Assembly: GCA_017893485.1 (NCBI GenBank)
Contig: CM030361.1
Span: 307,053,224 to 307,117,223, forward strand
Length of the DNA stretch: 64,000 nt
Direction of reading: 5' to 3'
Source: Hemerocallis citrina
Taxonomy: Eukaryota > Streptophyta > Magnoliopsida > Asparagales > Asphodelaceae
Positions 21,715 through 32,779 of the stretch are shown here, one piece after another. The position numbers and the translations under genes are program-made. The notes beneath the pieces are model-generated. The model was given only the letters and a program-made list of their open reading frames with translations. It did not search any database and had not been told where the DNA came from. Position 1 is the stretch's first letter; each line of letters begins with the position of its first letter.

Positions 21715-21716
<2 letters not shown>

Positions 21717-22422
21717 AAAAAGGGGTATGAGCAAATTGCTCATTTAGTAAATGAGCAATCCTTTATATTAGTTATGCACTTGCATTGCACGAGTTTATTT
21801 GATTACACAACCCTAACTCTCCCATTATAATATACTTGTATAATGTACGTGCGATGCACATCTACAAAAAATATAGTCATTAAATTAAATTGATATATAT
21901 CGAATCAGGAAAGAAATACTATATATTTGAATGTTTTGATTTGTGCTACACGTGCGGTGCATATTTATATTTGTTGGATGTAGTTTGGATGTGTATTACA
22001 CGGATTTGTTTAGTTACAAAGTTAGGATTTGTTTGGTTATAAAGCCCAAGATATATCGAATAAGAAAAGAAATTTTTTATATTTGAATGTTTTGATTTGG
22101 GCAACTCGTGCGGTGCACATTTATATTTGTTGGGTATAGTTTAGACGTGTATTGCACGAATTTGTTTGGTTACAAAGTCCAACTCTCCCATTAAAATAGT
22201 ATTAGTATAATATACGTGCGATGCACTCCTACTAAAAGTACATGCATCAAATTAAATAAATATATATCGAATAAAAAAAGAATTAGTTTATATTTGAATG
22301 TTTAGATTTGGGTGACACATGCAGTGCACATGTACATATATTGTTGGATTTAGTTTTGATGTGTATTGCACGGGTTTGTTTGGTTACAAAGTTACGGTTT
22401 GTTTGGTTACAATTCCCAACTC

Positions 22423-22488
<66 letters not shown>

Positions 22489-22804
22489 GTCGGTTCGGGT
22501 GAGAACCAACCCTGGGGTGAGAACCTAAGGGCCTATCCCAGCCATTCATCTGTGTAATCTTAACGGTCAAGATTTTTTAAAATTAAACAATAAGATTAAT
22601 TAATTTTTGCACTAAGATGTCAATCCCTTTAATTAAGGGATGGGGACCGCGTAATAAAAGGAATAATTATAAATTGCCTTTTTTTTGTGTGCGACGGTTA
22701 AGGCAAATTTGGTCAAACTGGAGAGAGAAATAATTTATTCCCGTAAAATATTGGAGAAGATTTTGTTTCCCAAATTAAATAGCAACTGCAGAATCATTCA
22801 CCAT

Positions 22805-23036
22805 TTCGTTCCTTACAGTTACTGTTTATTACAGTTGCTATTTATAATTATTACAGTTGCTGTTTAAGTGGTCAGGTATTGCTGTATAATTATTTCAGTT
22901 GCTATATATAATTATTACAGTTGCTGTTTAAGTGGTCAGGTATTGCTGTATAATTATTTCAGTTGTTATTTATAATTATTACAGTTGCTATTTATAATTA
23001 TTACAATTGCTATTTATAATTATTACAGTTGCTATT
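22805..23036. repeat. Tandem repeat inside the MULE
   Basis: Units of about 21-23 bp (cagttgctatttataattatta and a longer variant with gtggtcaggtattgctg), roughly nine copies, next to the captured fragment. Confidence 0.85.
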
Positions 23037-23114
23037 CGAGAAGATTTTGTATCCCAAATTAATAGCAACTGCAAAATCATCACGCGTAATAAACAGTAAC
23101 TGTAATAAACAGTA

Positions 23115-23435
23115 AAGATATATCTCTGGGGTTTAACAAGTATTGTATATAGCTATCATCGACAGGTTTACCATCGAGTTGATCACACTTTTCTTGACCC
23201 AATCTGGTGTATACTTGACACAAGCCGGTCTGGTTGATCATAGCGTGAGGGTTGACAAGAAACTGAGAGTGGAGGTATTTGAAAATTACAAACCCATCTC
23301 CTGCAAGTTTAATGGCTGATTCAACTAGGGTTTTCCATGGAAGCTTGCCACTTTTGAACTGGGTCCATGCCTTATGAAGACCTGCGAGTTCCCCAGGGAT
23401 GCCGATGGAGAGACCCCCACTAACTTGCAACTGTT
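23115..23435 (-). pseudogene. Captured gamma-glutamyltranspeptidase (GGT) fragment in MULE
   Basis: The minus-strand reading has SGGLSIGIPGELAGLHKAW, then GKLPWKTLVESAIKLAGDGF and a YLHSQ segment. This is the pattern of the N-terminal part of plant gamma-glutamyltransferase (conserved G-x-PGE-x-AGLH and LPW-x-x-L), an enzyme that cleaves gamma-glutamyl bonds of glutathione and its conjugates. Only about 100 residues are present; the catalytic Thr and small subunit are missing, so no activity is expected. The frame is open from 23502 to 23080, with its ATG inside the TIR, so a chimeric peptide or antisense RNA is possible. The identification is from motif memory, not a search. Confidence 0.7.
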
Positions 23436-23815
23436 TAATAATCTGTGATCTTTCATTCCTATTATTACGCGGTCCCCATCCCTTAATTAAAGGGATTGAC
23501 ATCTTAATGCAAAAATTAATTAATCTTATTGTTTAATTTTAAAAAATCTTGACCGTTAAGATTACACAGATGAATGGCTGGGATAGGCCCTTAGGTTCTC
23601 ACCCCAGGACATGGTTCTCACCCGAACCTTCTCCTATATATATATATATATTAACAATTTTAGCTTATTTAGTAAATGAACAATTGATGAGTTGACATGA
23701 ATGTAATTGAAAAATCCTAAAAAAATGTTTTTATATATATATTAACAATTTTAGCTTATTTAGTAAATGAACAATTGATGAGGTGACATGAATGTGATTA
23801 AAAAATCCCCAACTC

Positions 23816-23819
<4 letters not shown>

Positions 23820-23867
<48 letters not shown>
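23820..23867. repeat. (TA)n microsatellite
   Basis: About 24 TA units between two MITE copies. Confidence 0.95.
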
Positions 23868-23870
<3 letters not shown>

Positions 23871-23872
23871 AT

Positions 23873-24044
23873 GGGTATAAGCAACTAGCTTATTTAGTAA
23901 ATGAACAATTGATGAGGTGACATGAATGTAATTAAAAAATCCTAAAAATTGTTAATTGGCTAATGTATCATATGCATTATGCATCCTTATCAATTGTTCA
24001 CTTATATATATTTATTAAATAAACAAGTTGCTCATATCCCTTTT
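23873..24044. mobile_element. Foldback MITE copy
   Basis: Begins GGGTATAAGCAA and ends TTGCTCATATCCCTTTTA. Same family as 27152-27320. Further fragments with cttatttagtaaatgaacaattgatgag lie at 23650-23715 and 23752-23800. Confidence 0.7.
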
Positions 24045-24610
24045 ACTTTATATCTCTAATATTATAATGGGAGATGGCCTTAGTGTCATTCGTCAATCTA
24101 TCAACACGTGTGACGCACGTACATAACTAATATGAATGAGGCTTCAGGTTCGAGTCTTCACTACGTCAAAGTTTTATTTTTTATTTTTAAAATTATTAAG
24201 GCTTGCTTGTTCGTGCATAACTAATATAAAAGATGTCTTAGGTTCCAGGCCAGACTAGGTCAAAATTTTTACTTTAAAAAAAATATATTTATTAAGACGT
24301 GCATCGTGCAATTCCAACTCTCCCATTAATTACAACAAAAATAAAGAAATAAAAAAATTTCACCTATTTAAAACGTGCAACGCACGTGCAAAACAATTTT
24401 ATAATATTTTTTAACACTAAACATACACATATGTTGTACGTTCAACTCAATTTCTACTTATAAATACGTGCATTGCACGTACGAATTGTAGCTTTTCCCA
24501 ATTACGTGCAATGTACATCCAACTCCAGAACTATTTCTTAACACGTATATCAAACATGAAAATCCTCCAACTCTTATCAGAACGTGCATCCCACGTGAAA
24601 AATACTAGTA

Positions 24611-25815
24611 TATATAGAGAGAATAATGTGAGCCTCATATTTGTATGAGGAAATTTTCTTCATACAAAGTGATTATATTCACTTAGTGGGGTCGTCACGG
24701 AAGATTCAGTCTGTTCGTCATGTTTATCATACCAATGTAAATATGTGTAAAAAAATCAAGTAGTTTGGAGGTCATTCACTCCTGCAATTTTTCGAGAGAG
24801 ATTTAGCTTTATTTCTAGAGATTGGGTCAAGATCAAGAATCCTCACAAACACACCATATCAAACACTTGAATATTACCAATAACAAAAGGGTAAAGGAGG
24901 AAGGACATTTTAATGGCAGCAGTCTTCTCAGCTTTCTACTGTACAAACTGATGAAGAAGCCCCCATCTCTCTCTCTCTCTCTCTTGCTCACTGTAAAATT
25001 AATGAAACATTACAAACTACTACACCCCTTTATCTAAAAAATTTCTACATTAATTGATGGATTATTTGTCCACAGTTCTTACAACATCATTAAATAGTTT
25101 GTGGCCACCTCTGCTCACAAATTAAGATACATGACTCTTACATTGGTTGTTCTTGAATTAATGCACTCCCCCCCCCCCCCCCCCCCCCCCCCCCCTCTCT
25201 CACTCACACACACACACAAAGAGATAAGGAAAAATCCAAAGTCCATCATAATAGAAAGCTCCTGTTTCTTTGATTGTTCTCTACCTTCCATTGGTCACAA
25301 GCCTGCTGTCAAAAGCAAAATAATACAATCAATTAATATAAAACATATAGATAAATACAAAACAAATTCAAACTTTAAGCAGTTTTCGAAAATGTGAAAT
25401 ATAGCCATCCTGTTTCACTAAGAGATACGAAGATACCAAGTAAGAAAATAATTAGGGTTGGACAAAAATTTCATGTAGGGTAGGCGAGTGCAAATGAAAA
25501 TTGTTGTATACACATGAAGTTTGAGATATAAATGTCCAAGGCCTTGTTTGGAGGATAAAAAGGAAATAAATCCAATGAGAGGTAAAATATATAGCTGTAT
25601 ATAGTTCTAATTAAATTTGTTTCAGCATTTGGCATACTCCATGTTCATTCATTACTATGAAGACTTCCATTCTGAAAGAAACTTGCATAAGTACTACTTG
25701 TATTTCTTTTCTATAATCATGAAAAAAAAATTCAAACTTAAAAGGGAAAGAAAAAAAAATCCACCTTAGTTTATATACTCACCAAATGTTTGCTAAGGCC
25801 ATTTATTCCTTTCCT
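24611..25815. other. Region downstream of the bHLH gene
   Basis: AT-rich DNA with a CT array (24967-24985) and a 28-base C-run (25168-25195) followed by CT/CA repeats. It contains the 3' untranslated region of the bHLH gene (immediately left of 25816), but no poly(A) site can be fixed. No other gene is supported. Confidence 0.6.
25168..25195. repeat. Poly-C run
   Basis: 28 consecutive C, followed by TCTCTCTCAC and CA repeats. A quadruplex-prone G-run on the minus strand. Confidence 0.97.
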
Positions 25816-28141
25816 CTACTGGAAAGAGCTCATGTTGTTGAGTTCAAACCCCCTGATTTGGTCACCCACTTGCACTAGAAAATTTTCACTTCCCTGAAAA
25901 GTATATATATGTAAATGATGTACTTGTTTAATAAAGAGAGAGGTCTCAAATTTGGGATCATGTCTTAGATTCGAGATTAGCCTACGACGTAATCCTATAT
26001 TCAAAAATAATAATAATAATAAAATTAAATTAAGAACCTGAGTGGGGCCATGGGGATGGAGGGGGAAAGGAGGAGGAGGATGGTCAATCATTTGTTGTTG
26101 TAGGCTGTGGGTTGCAGCAGCTGCCTCAAATGCTGTGAGTGAAGTGTGACTGGTTTGGATTAGAGATGGCATGGCTTGTGATATGCTCCCCATTTCCTAT
26201 TGAAAAATAATACACCATCACTCAGTATCAAAATGATCAATCAAATTGATAATATGTGCATATCAATCAACATTGTATCTTTAACATGATAATATATATA
26301 CCTCTGGTACTTGAATCATATAGTCTTCAAGGCCAAAACCATAGAGAATGGGATGAACTGAAGCAAGCTTCATAGAGAGAAACTAGACACAGAGAAAAGC
26401 AGCAAAGATCTGCATTAGTCTTGAAAATATTGCATTATTGATTAATTAGAAACAATAATAATTAAGCAAGTAAATATGTACCTCAACTTGGTTTTGCAAG
26501 GACTGCACATAGTTGATTATCTCATCCAAAACTAGGGCCTTTCCAATAACCTAATTAACCCATCAAAATTACACATTTTGTCAACAGTATAGAGAAATTT
26601 ACTGCATTCGCGCGCAGTACCGAATATTAATCAAATATGAGAAATCTCACATTATCACACCCTGGAACAAGCCCTTGCAATTTCTTCATCCTTTCACTTA
26701 TCCTCTCCCTTCTTACCTGTAAATGATCATGATCATTTTATTAGCACATGTACTGCACATGTTCGTTCTTTTGACATATTTAATTCCGGAAACAGAAAGA
26801 ATTACGGGAACAAACGTGTACATATAATGCATGTGCTGTCAAAATTTGAGTTTTGTAGGGGCCGGATTGTGTTTACCCTTTCAGCAAGGCTGTGGCTATC
26901 TGTTGCTTGGCCTCCCCTGGCTCTCACATGAATGTATCCAGAAGGTGGCTCCTCATTATGATTAATGCTTGCCTTTGTATCCTTCAACTCCTTATTTGCT
27001 AATTTGCTCTTCTTCTTTTCAACTTCTCCATTTACAACACTATTTGATATTTTTCTCCTGCCCTTGCTTTCCTTACCACCCTATTCACATTTCACAATTT
27101 TTTCAATATAATATCACAAAAATATACAATTAATTGATATATATATATAATGGGAAAAAGGGGTATGAACAATTTGCTCATTTAGTAAATGAGCAAGTGA
27201 TGAGCTGGTATACATGTGATTGAGAAATCCTAAAAGTAGTTAAATACTTAATGTATCACATGCATGCCACCTCATCAATTGCTCATTTATTAAATGAGCA
27301 AGTTACTCATATCCCTTTTACTCATATATAATTTAGGTCTAATTACAAGTACTCACTTTGTGTTTGAACTCATTTAACAAGCCAACAACGGTAATTTTGA
27401 CCGGTCAAAAGTAATAAATGATACGCCACCGAGAGCATAGTAGGAGGTTATTGCTACCAAATTCTGCATATGCTATATATTCTTCCCTTTTTTTTTACAA
27501 TAATAACTCTGGTGTTTAGGGCCGGTCCTAGTTTCTGAGGTCCGAGGCAAAAAGCCTAAATAATTATTTTTGGGACCCCTAATAACAATATATTTTTTTT
27601 ACGTACAAAATAAGTGTCTATATTTACAAGAAAAATACAAATTTGGAACCTCTAAAATTGTAAAAAATTCAGGGGTACGAGGCGGCCGCCTCACCTGCCT
27701 CAAGGTAATGTTTTTTTTACTTATGTATATGTGCATTACACATGTATAGTAAGTAAGAAATACTTCATTAGTTTAGAGATTAGATTAGCAGATTACCTTA
27801 GATTGGCTAGAGGTAAAGCAAATCCCAACACCCTTCTTCCTCTTCTTCTCCAAAGAGGGTGATTGCGACTGCGGTGTAGGTAGCGGCACCACCACATCAA
27901 GATCAGAGCTTGTTGGGGTCTCTTCGACCGCTTCCTCGGAATGCTGGTAGCTAATAGTGAAAGAAGATGAAGCATTAGTGTTATCATTGTCCAACAATTC
28001 TCCATTTTGGTGATGGAGGAAGAGAGGGATCTCAATAGGGGAGTTCGGGAGGTAATTGAAGGGGTCTACATAGAAAGATGAAGAAGCTGCAGGAGGTTGT
28101 TGTTGTTGTTGTTGATGATGATATAAGTAGTTGGCTTCCAT
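25816..28141 (-). CDS. bHLH transcription factor, subgroup XII (bHLH137/BEE/CIB-like), 7 exons
   Basis: Exons on the minus strand: 28141-27797, 27080-26877, 26716-26651, 26550-26482, 26382-26302, 26196-26038, 25893-25816. All introns have GT...AG and all junctions are phase 0; the product is 333 residues. The N-terminus is Gln/Pro/Ser-rich, then a Lys-rich stretch, GYIHVRARGGQATDSHSLAE and VRRERISERMKKLQGLVPGC (basic region and helix 1, with His, Glu and Arg of the E-box-binding core), a loop, then GKALVLDEIINYVQSLQNQV and FLSMKLASV (helix 2). The C-terminus ends LNNMSSFQ. Family members bind E/G-boxes in the nucleus as dimers and act in brassinosteroid or light growth responses; the exact role here is unknown. 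One basic-region residue is Gly where Arg is usual (RARRGQ). It is the only clear host gene in the window. Confidence 0.93.
27152..27320. mobile_element. Foldback MITE in intron 1 of the bHLH gene
   Basis: Inverted repeats of about 53 bp: GGGAAAAAGGGGTATGA at 27152 and its near complement ending TCATATCCCTTTT at 27320. Each arm also contains its own palindrome (TTGCTCATTT, 3 nt, AAATGAGCAA), so the element can form one long or two short hairpins. It lies inside the intron between exons 1 and 2 and does not touch splice sites. Confidence 0.8.
27519..27708. mobile_element. hAT-like fragment in intron 1 of the bHLH gene
   Basis: Starts TAGGGCCGGTCCTAG, resembling hAT termini such as those at 5815, and contains gaggcggccgcctca (27679-27694), a motif often near the opposite end of such elements. 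The right terminus is missing. No coding content. Confidence 0.5.
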
Positions 28142-28238
28142 AGGTGAAGAGAAAAAGAGAAAGCGAAGAAGCTGTAACTAAGAGAGAAGGGGAAGTGGAT
28201 ATAGGTGCAATGGTGAAGAAGGCAAGGCCAATGTGGGT

Positions 28239-28246
28239 CTTATATA
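28239..28246 (-). promoter_or_regulatory. TATA box of the bHLH gene
   Basis: Minus-strand TATATAAG about 100 bp upstream of the ATG. A GA array (28255-28282) and a CT-rich tract (28338-28372) lie further upstream, a common plant core-promoter arrangement. Functional assignment is inference. Confidence 0.65.
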
Positions 28247-28251
28247 AAGTT

Positions 28252-28287
<36 letters not shown>

Positions 28288-28489
28288 AGACCAGTCAACA
28301 TGTACACAAATATGAATAGCATTATTTAGGCCTGCTTCTCTCTCTCTCTCTTCTCTCTTCTCTACTATGTTTCTATGAAGTCACTCTCTTAGGTCTGTCT
28401 AATAGTGAGGGCTAGTGGGGCCCAGAGGGGAGGGTGTGTATTTAATTACAAAAACTACTGCACTAGGAAGAAGGTGACACGAACATGCC

Positions 28490-30116
28490 GATACAAACGG
28501 GAGCGGTGGCATTCGGGTCGATCGGGCCGGGTCGGTTCCAAACCGCTCGGGTTGGACAGGCTTGGGTTAGGTTTCGACTTTAATCGGGCAGGGTCGGACT
28601 GGGTTCAAAATTGAAAGATTTGACTTGGTCGACCCGCAAACCTATTCGGGTCGAACTTCTTTTGGGTCGGGCCGGATTGCGGATTTGCCCAATTTATTTA
28701 TTTAATTTTTTTTAAAACATAACTTACAATTTTTTTTAAAACATACAACAAGTATAACTGTGTAAGAGTGAAACAAAATTGTATATATTATTCATTTCAA
28801 CTTTTATAATTTTTTTTACTGACTTTTTACATATAAATACAAGTAATGAAAACTCAAAAAGAACATACAATATTTTGTAAATTACATTTACATGTTTGAG
28901 GGGATAATCAGAATCTATAGTTCGAGATAGCCTAGAATTATATTGAAGAGAGGTCATTGGACTACTGTCGTACACCTCTACTAAACATAAACCTAGGATC
29001 TCCTCGCTCTAAATTTTTAACTCTTGTTGTTGGACTTCAGGCCAGTTGCTTCCACTTGTTGATTTATATGCCACTTTTCCTCGAGTCATGTCTTCAACCT
29101 TAATTCATCCAATTTTTGGTGCACACGAGCATCTCCAATGAATTCGGTTTCAAGCGATTCGTGTAATCTGTTAGAACCATGCCACTTGTAGAAAAAAGTA
29201 TTTTCTGAAACAACTATGTAGACAAGATGAATAGTATATCTCAAGCCATAAGTGAAAAAATACGAAAAATATTTTCATGTTCTTTCCACCATTGTAGCAC
29301 TTCAATCTTAGGACTAGAACTCTCACTATCTTGTTGATTATACCAATTTAATTCATTATGTGCATTAGTCCTGAATTTTTTTGATTGAATACGAGTAAGT
29401 AAATTAGTAGTGACATCTTCTAATGTACTCCTACTCTTACCTTTAGAAGTAGAAGAAGAAGAAGTAACTACACAAGTTGGACTAACATATGCAAAAAATT
29501 ATCTTAATAATCATACAAGTTATTCAATTTCGATTCAAACCAAGCTAAAAATTCATTCAATTATATTCAGAATTATCTCCAAGCTAAGTAAAGTAAAAAA
29601 TATTTCAATCAAACTCCTCGTCCCCGCTAATTTGATACGATGATCCATAACAGTAGCAATACAATACAACATAGGAGGATAATAAAAATACTTGAAAAAT
29701 TTAGTATAAACCGGAACAACAATATCGCTAATGTATTCATCCGAAATCATGTTTTGAAAAGTTTGCATTATAGTAATTATTGAAATGAAAATACTATTAG
29801 AAGTAGAATCATAAGATGTAGAAAACTTCACAGATGCAATTTGAAAATGTTCCAAAAATCGTAAAAAAGATTCGGCAAAATACTATGAGTCATTTGAAAA
29901 TTTTCCATATTTTTTGCAAGATAAAAATCGTTTATAATATCTTTGTATTGAGTAATAATATTTAGTAAATCGAAAATAGAGTTTCATCGGTTTCTAACAT
30001 CTCTAGAAATTTTTTTAAAATGTATGTTCCTAAGTTTACACCATTCTTTAAATTCTTGAAGCATAGTAACACTCAAAGCAATAAACTGTACACAATTTTT
30101 AATTCCAATTATATAT
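28490..30116 (-). pseudogene. hAT transposase pseudogene, C-terminal part
   Basis: Minus-strand frames give a decayed hAT transposase. Between 29855 and 29553 a catalytic-domain segment reads VKFSTSYDSTSNSIFI ... KYFYYPPMLYCIATVMDHR. Between about 29370 and 29110 the dimerisation domain reads IEVLQWWKEHENIFRIFSLM, a TGA where Arg is expected, then STSGMVLTDYTNRLKPNSLE and ALVCTKNW-like residues. The left flank near 28500 (GGTGGCATTCGGGTCG) resembles a hAT terminal region. Upstream coding sequence continues at 43767, beyond the Tat element. Several stops and shifts show it is dead. Confidence 0.82.
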
Positions 30117-30738
30117 TGTTGCCGCTAAATTTGGTGTGGGGGCAAACAGATAGTATTTGTGGATTCTTAGGAAAACTGAATAGTAAACCTGTATACCTGT
30201 TCCGTCGGGGTCTGATCGTCGCTCCTGCCGTACACCTGCAAAAAGTACGAGTCACCGGGGTTGTTCCCGGCGACGCACCCTCCGACGCTCAAGTCAGTAA
30301 TCTAGGAAGACTATGAAAGAGCGCAAAAACTGGAGAAAGATTGATTACCTCTTAATGGAGATGGATGGGGGGTATTTATAGGCGTCTTAGGGAACAGATT
30401 AGGAATGTAATCCCCGTGATCTGATAAGGAATATTCTCCTTGTAAACAGATTAGGAATGTAATCCCTAATTCCCAGTGGAGGGATAGGCATGAATTAGGG
30501 CCGTTGATTAGGATCTAATCAGGAGCCTTAATTCTATCCCTCTGATCGGGCTTTATTGCTGGTTGAAACCCGCGCCCGATTGAAGCGGATCCGTCTGTGG
30601 GTTATTGGGTCTTTAACGGAGAGACCCAGTACCCATCTCAGATACTATTTGTAGGTGAAATTACCGTTTCACCCCTGGGCTTCAAGATTCGTGCCCGATT
30701 TGGACGGTTCCAATTAACCCCCATTTTTAGCCATATCA
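30117..30738 (-). repeat. 3' LTR of the Tat element
   Basis: 622 bp. Minus-strand TATA box (plus-strand tatttata, 30373-30380). Next to it (30739-30752, minus strand GTGGGGGGCTTG) is the polypurine tract. Confidence 0.95.
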
Positions 30739-31261
30739 CAAGCCCCCCACTCCTAAAGGCTGAGCTTGATCGGCCTTTGAGGAGTAGTTTAACTGTTTTA
30801 AAGACCAGCTGAGTTGTATCGGAGCCCAAATGGAAGGTTTTGAATCTTGAAGGAGGTAGTTTGGTGATTTTTCAAGTAGGTTGGACTCTGAGTCGCTCCA
30901 GAGCCTCTTGTAGGGATATCCTTTTTAGCGAAGTGTCAATTCGTCGCTTTGGGGTTTCGGAAGATTGTTTTTGGGCTACAATTGTTTGTCTGGGAGCAAG
31001 AAAGCGCTCCCCGACTTTATAATTGCTTTCCCGAAGTTCTTCCTTGCCTCTCCGAATTTTGATTATTTTTTGCGATTTTTTGGTGCGATGGTTCGACCGT
31101 TTTCCTTCGTTGAGGGGCACATGTGCTCGTATCCTGCTTCCGACCCCTTCCAGAGCTCGCTGACTAGGGGACCGAGGTCCGTATGCGGTTCGGCGCATCT
31201 TTCCGAAAAGGGGAGAGAGCTCGGCATGGTCGTGAGTGCTGAGAGGGAGTTCGGGATGATC

Positions 31262-32372
31262 CGAGGTCCAATCTTTCCCCGTAATAGGGTCGGTGCCAAG
31301 AACGCTTGGCACTTGGTGCCGAACACCATTTTTCCCCCTAGAATGGGGTCGGTGCCAAGAACGCTCGGCACTTGGTGCCGAACTGCATTTTCCCCCTATA
31401 ATGGGGTCGGTGCCAAGAACGCTCGGCTCATGATTCCGAACTCGAATTTTCCCCCTAGAATGGGGTCAGTGCCAAGAACGCTCGGCATCTGGTGCCGAAC
31501 TTGAATTTTCTCCCGTAACGGGGTCGGTGTCAAGAACGCTCGGCAGCTTGTGCCGAGGTCCATTTTTCCCCCGTAACGGGGTCGGTGTCAAGAACGCTCG
31601 GCAGCTTGTGCCGAGGTCCATTTTTCTCCCGTAATGGGGTCGGTGGCAAGAACGCTCGGCAGTTGGTGCCGAACTCGAATTTTTCCCCCGTAACGGGGTC
31701 GGTGCCAAGAACGCTCGGCATCTGGTGCCGAACTTGAATTTTCCCCCGTATCGGGGTCGGTGTCAAGAACGCTCGGCAGCTTGTGCCGAGGTCCATTTTT
31801 CCCCCGTAACGGGGTCGGTGTCAAGAACACTCGGCAGCTTGTGCCGAGGCCCATTTTTCCCCCGTAGCGGGGTCGGTGGCAAGAACGCTCGGCAGTTGGT
31901 GCCGAACTCGAATTTTTCCCCCGTAACGGGATCGGTGTCAAGAACGCTCGGCAGATGGTGCCGAGGTCTATTTTTCCCCCGTAACGTGGTCGGTGTCAAG
32001 AACGCTCGGCAGCTTGTGCCGAGGTCCATTTTCCCCCCGTAACGAGGTCGGTGTCAAGAACGCTCGGCAGCTTGTGCCGAGGTCCATTTTTCCCCCGTAA
32101 CGGGGTCGGTGTCAAGAACGCTGGCAGCTTGTGCCGAGGTCCATTTTTCCCCTGTAACGGGGTCGGTGTCAAGAACGCTCGGCAGTTGGTGCCGAACTCG
32201 AATTTTCCCCCCGTAACGGGGTCGGTGTCAAGAACGCTCGGCAGATGGTGCCGAGGTCTGTTTTTTCCCCGTAACGTGATCGGTGTCAAGAACGCTCGAC
32301 AGCTTGTGCCGAGGTCCATTTTTCCCCCGTAACGGGGTTGGTGTCAAGAACGCTCGGCAGCTTGTGCCGAGG
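31262..32372. repeat. ~60-bp tandem array in the Tat element
   Basis: About 19 direct copies of a unit near 60 bp (some 55-58) built from cccgtaacggggtcggtg, tcaagaacgctcggcag and ttgtgccgaggtc, with alternating subtypes (gaggtccattt and gaactcgaattt). The CCCGTAACGGGG and CTCGGCAG...TGCCGAG parts are themselves palindromic. Open frames through it on both strands (for example 31725-32042) are repeat artefacts. Confidence 0.95.
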
Positions 32373-32630
32373 TGCGTAACTTGTCGTTTTTCGTCATAGA
32401 AGTTTGTATCAACTGTGCGCCTTCTGAACTTCTGACAACTTCTGACAGCTTCTGACAGATGGGACGTTTATTAAATGCAGTGACCTCTGGGCTTCCATTA
32501 GATGGGATGCTCATTAAATGCAGGGCATGATTTGGCGTGGTAAACAAGGCGACGGTTGAGGTCGCTTTGTCGTTTTGTGTAGATGGGCCGGTCGTACAAG
32601 CCCACCATCCTCGTTTGGTGTGCACCTCTC

Positions 32631-32637
32631 TATAAAT
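32631..32637 (+). promoter_or_regulatory. TATA box of the antisense gene in the Tat element
   Basis: TATAAAT in ctctctataaatcctcacc, about 140 bp upstream of ATG 32780 and followed by a pyrimidine-rich leader. This suggests the antisense gene has its own Pol II promoter, independent of the LTR. Confidence 0.7.
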
Positions 32638-32779
32638 CCTCACCCCCCCTCTCATTTCTCATTTCCCTTTTCTTTTGCTCAGGCGGTTTCTTGTGCTTAG
32701 GCGAGTACTTCCGGTGGTCGACGTTTGTTTCCGGCAAAGTTTTTCGGCAGCTATCTTCTTTTAAGGTAATTTATCAATT

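Larger units (their letters stand above)
22486..23634. mobile_element. MULE-like element with ~180-bp inverted repeats and captured gene fragment
   Basis: Terminal inverted repeats span about 22486-22665 and 23455-23634 and read almost identically: GGTTCGGGTGAGAACC near the tip, a TGGGGTGAGAACCTAAGGG block, then GGGACCGCGTAATA at the inner end. Long TIRs around non-transposase DNA are typical of Mutator-like elements and Pack-MULEs. The TSD cannot be read because the element sits in TA repeats. The interior holds a 21-23 bp tandem array and a gamma-glutamyltranspeptidase-like fragment on the minus strand. Confidence 0.82.
20900..24610. repeat. Cluster of degenerate units with GTGCATTGCAC-like palindromes
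   Basis: About nineteen variants of ACGTGC-nn-TGCACGT occur in both orientations, for example at 20913, 21273, 21370, 21475, 21570, 21847, 22212, 24108, 24373 and 24470. They are often next to tatattagttatg and ggttcgag...ctacgtcaaa segments. The units look like copies of one short element family inserted repeatedly, interrupted by TA arrays, MITEs and the MULE. No open frame is credible. Confidence 0.65.

Noticed and set aside
31262..32372. Regularly spaced repeats that look like a CRISPR array
   Set aside because: Units are contiguous and diverge throughout with no unique spacers; they lie in a plant retrotransposon. It is a tandem array.
30965..32655. Open frames through the 60-bp array on both strands
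   Set aside because: They follow the repeat period and encode repeated peptides in several frames at once; composition artefacts.
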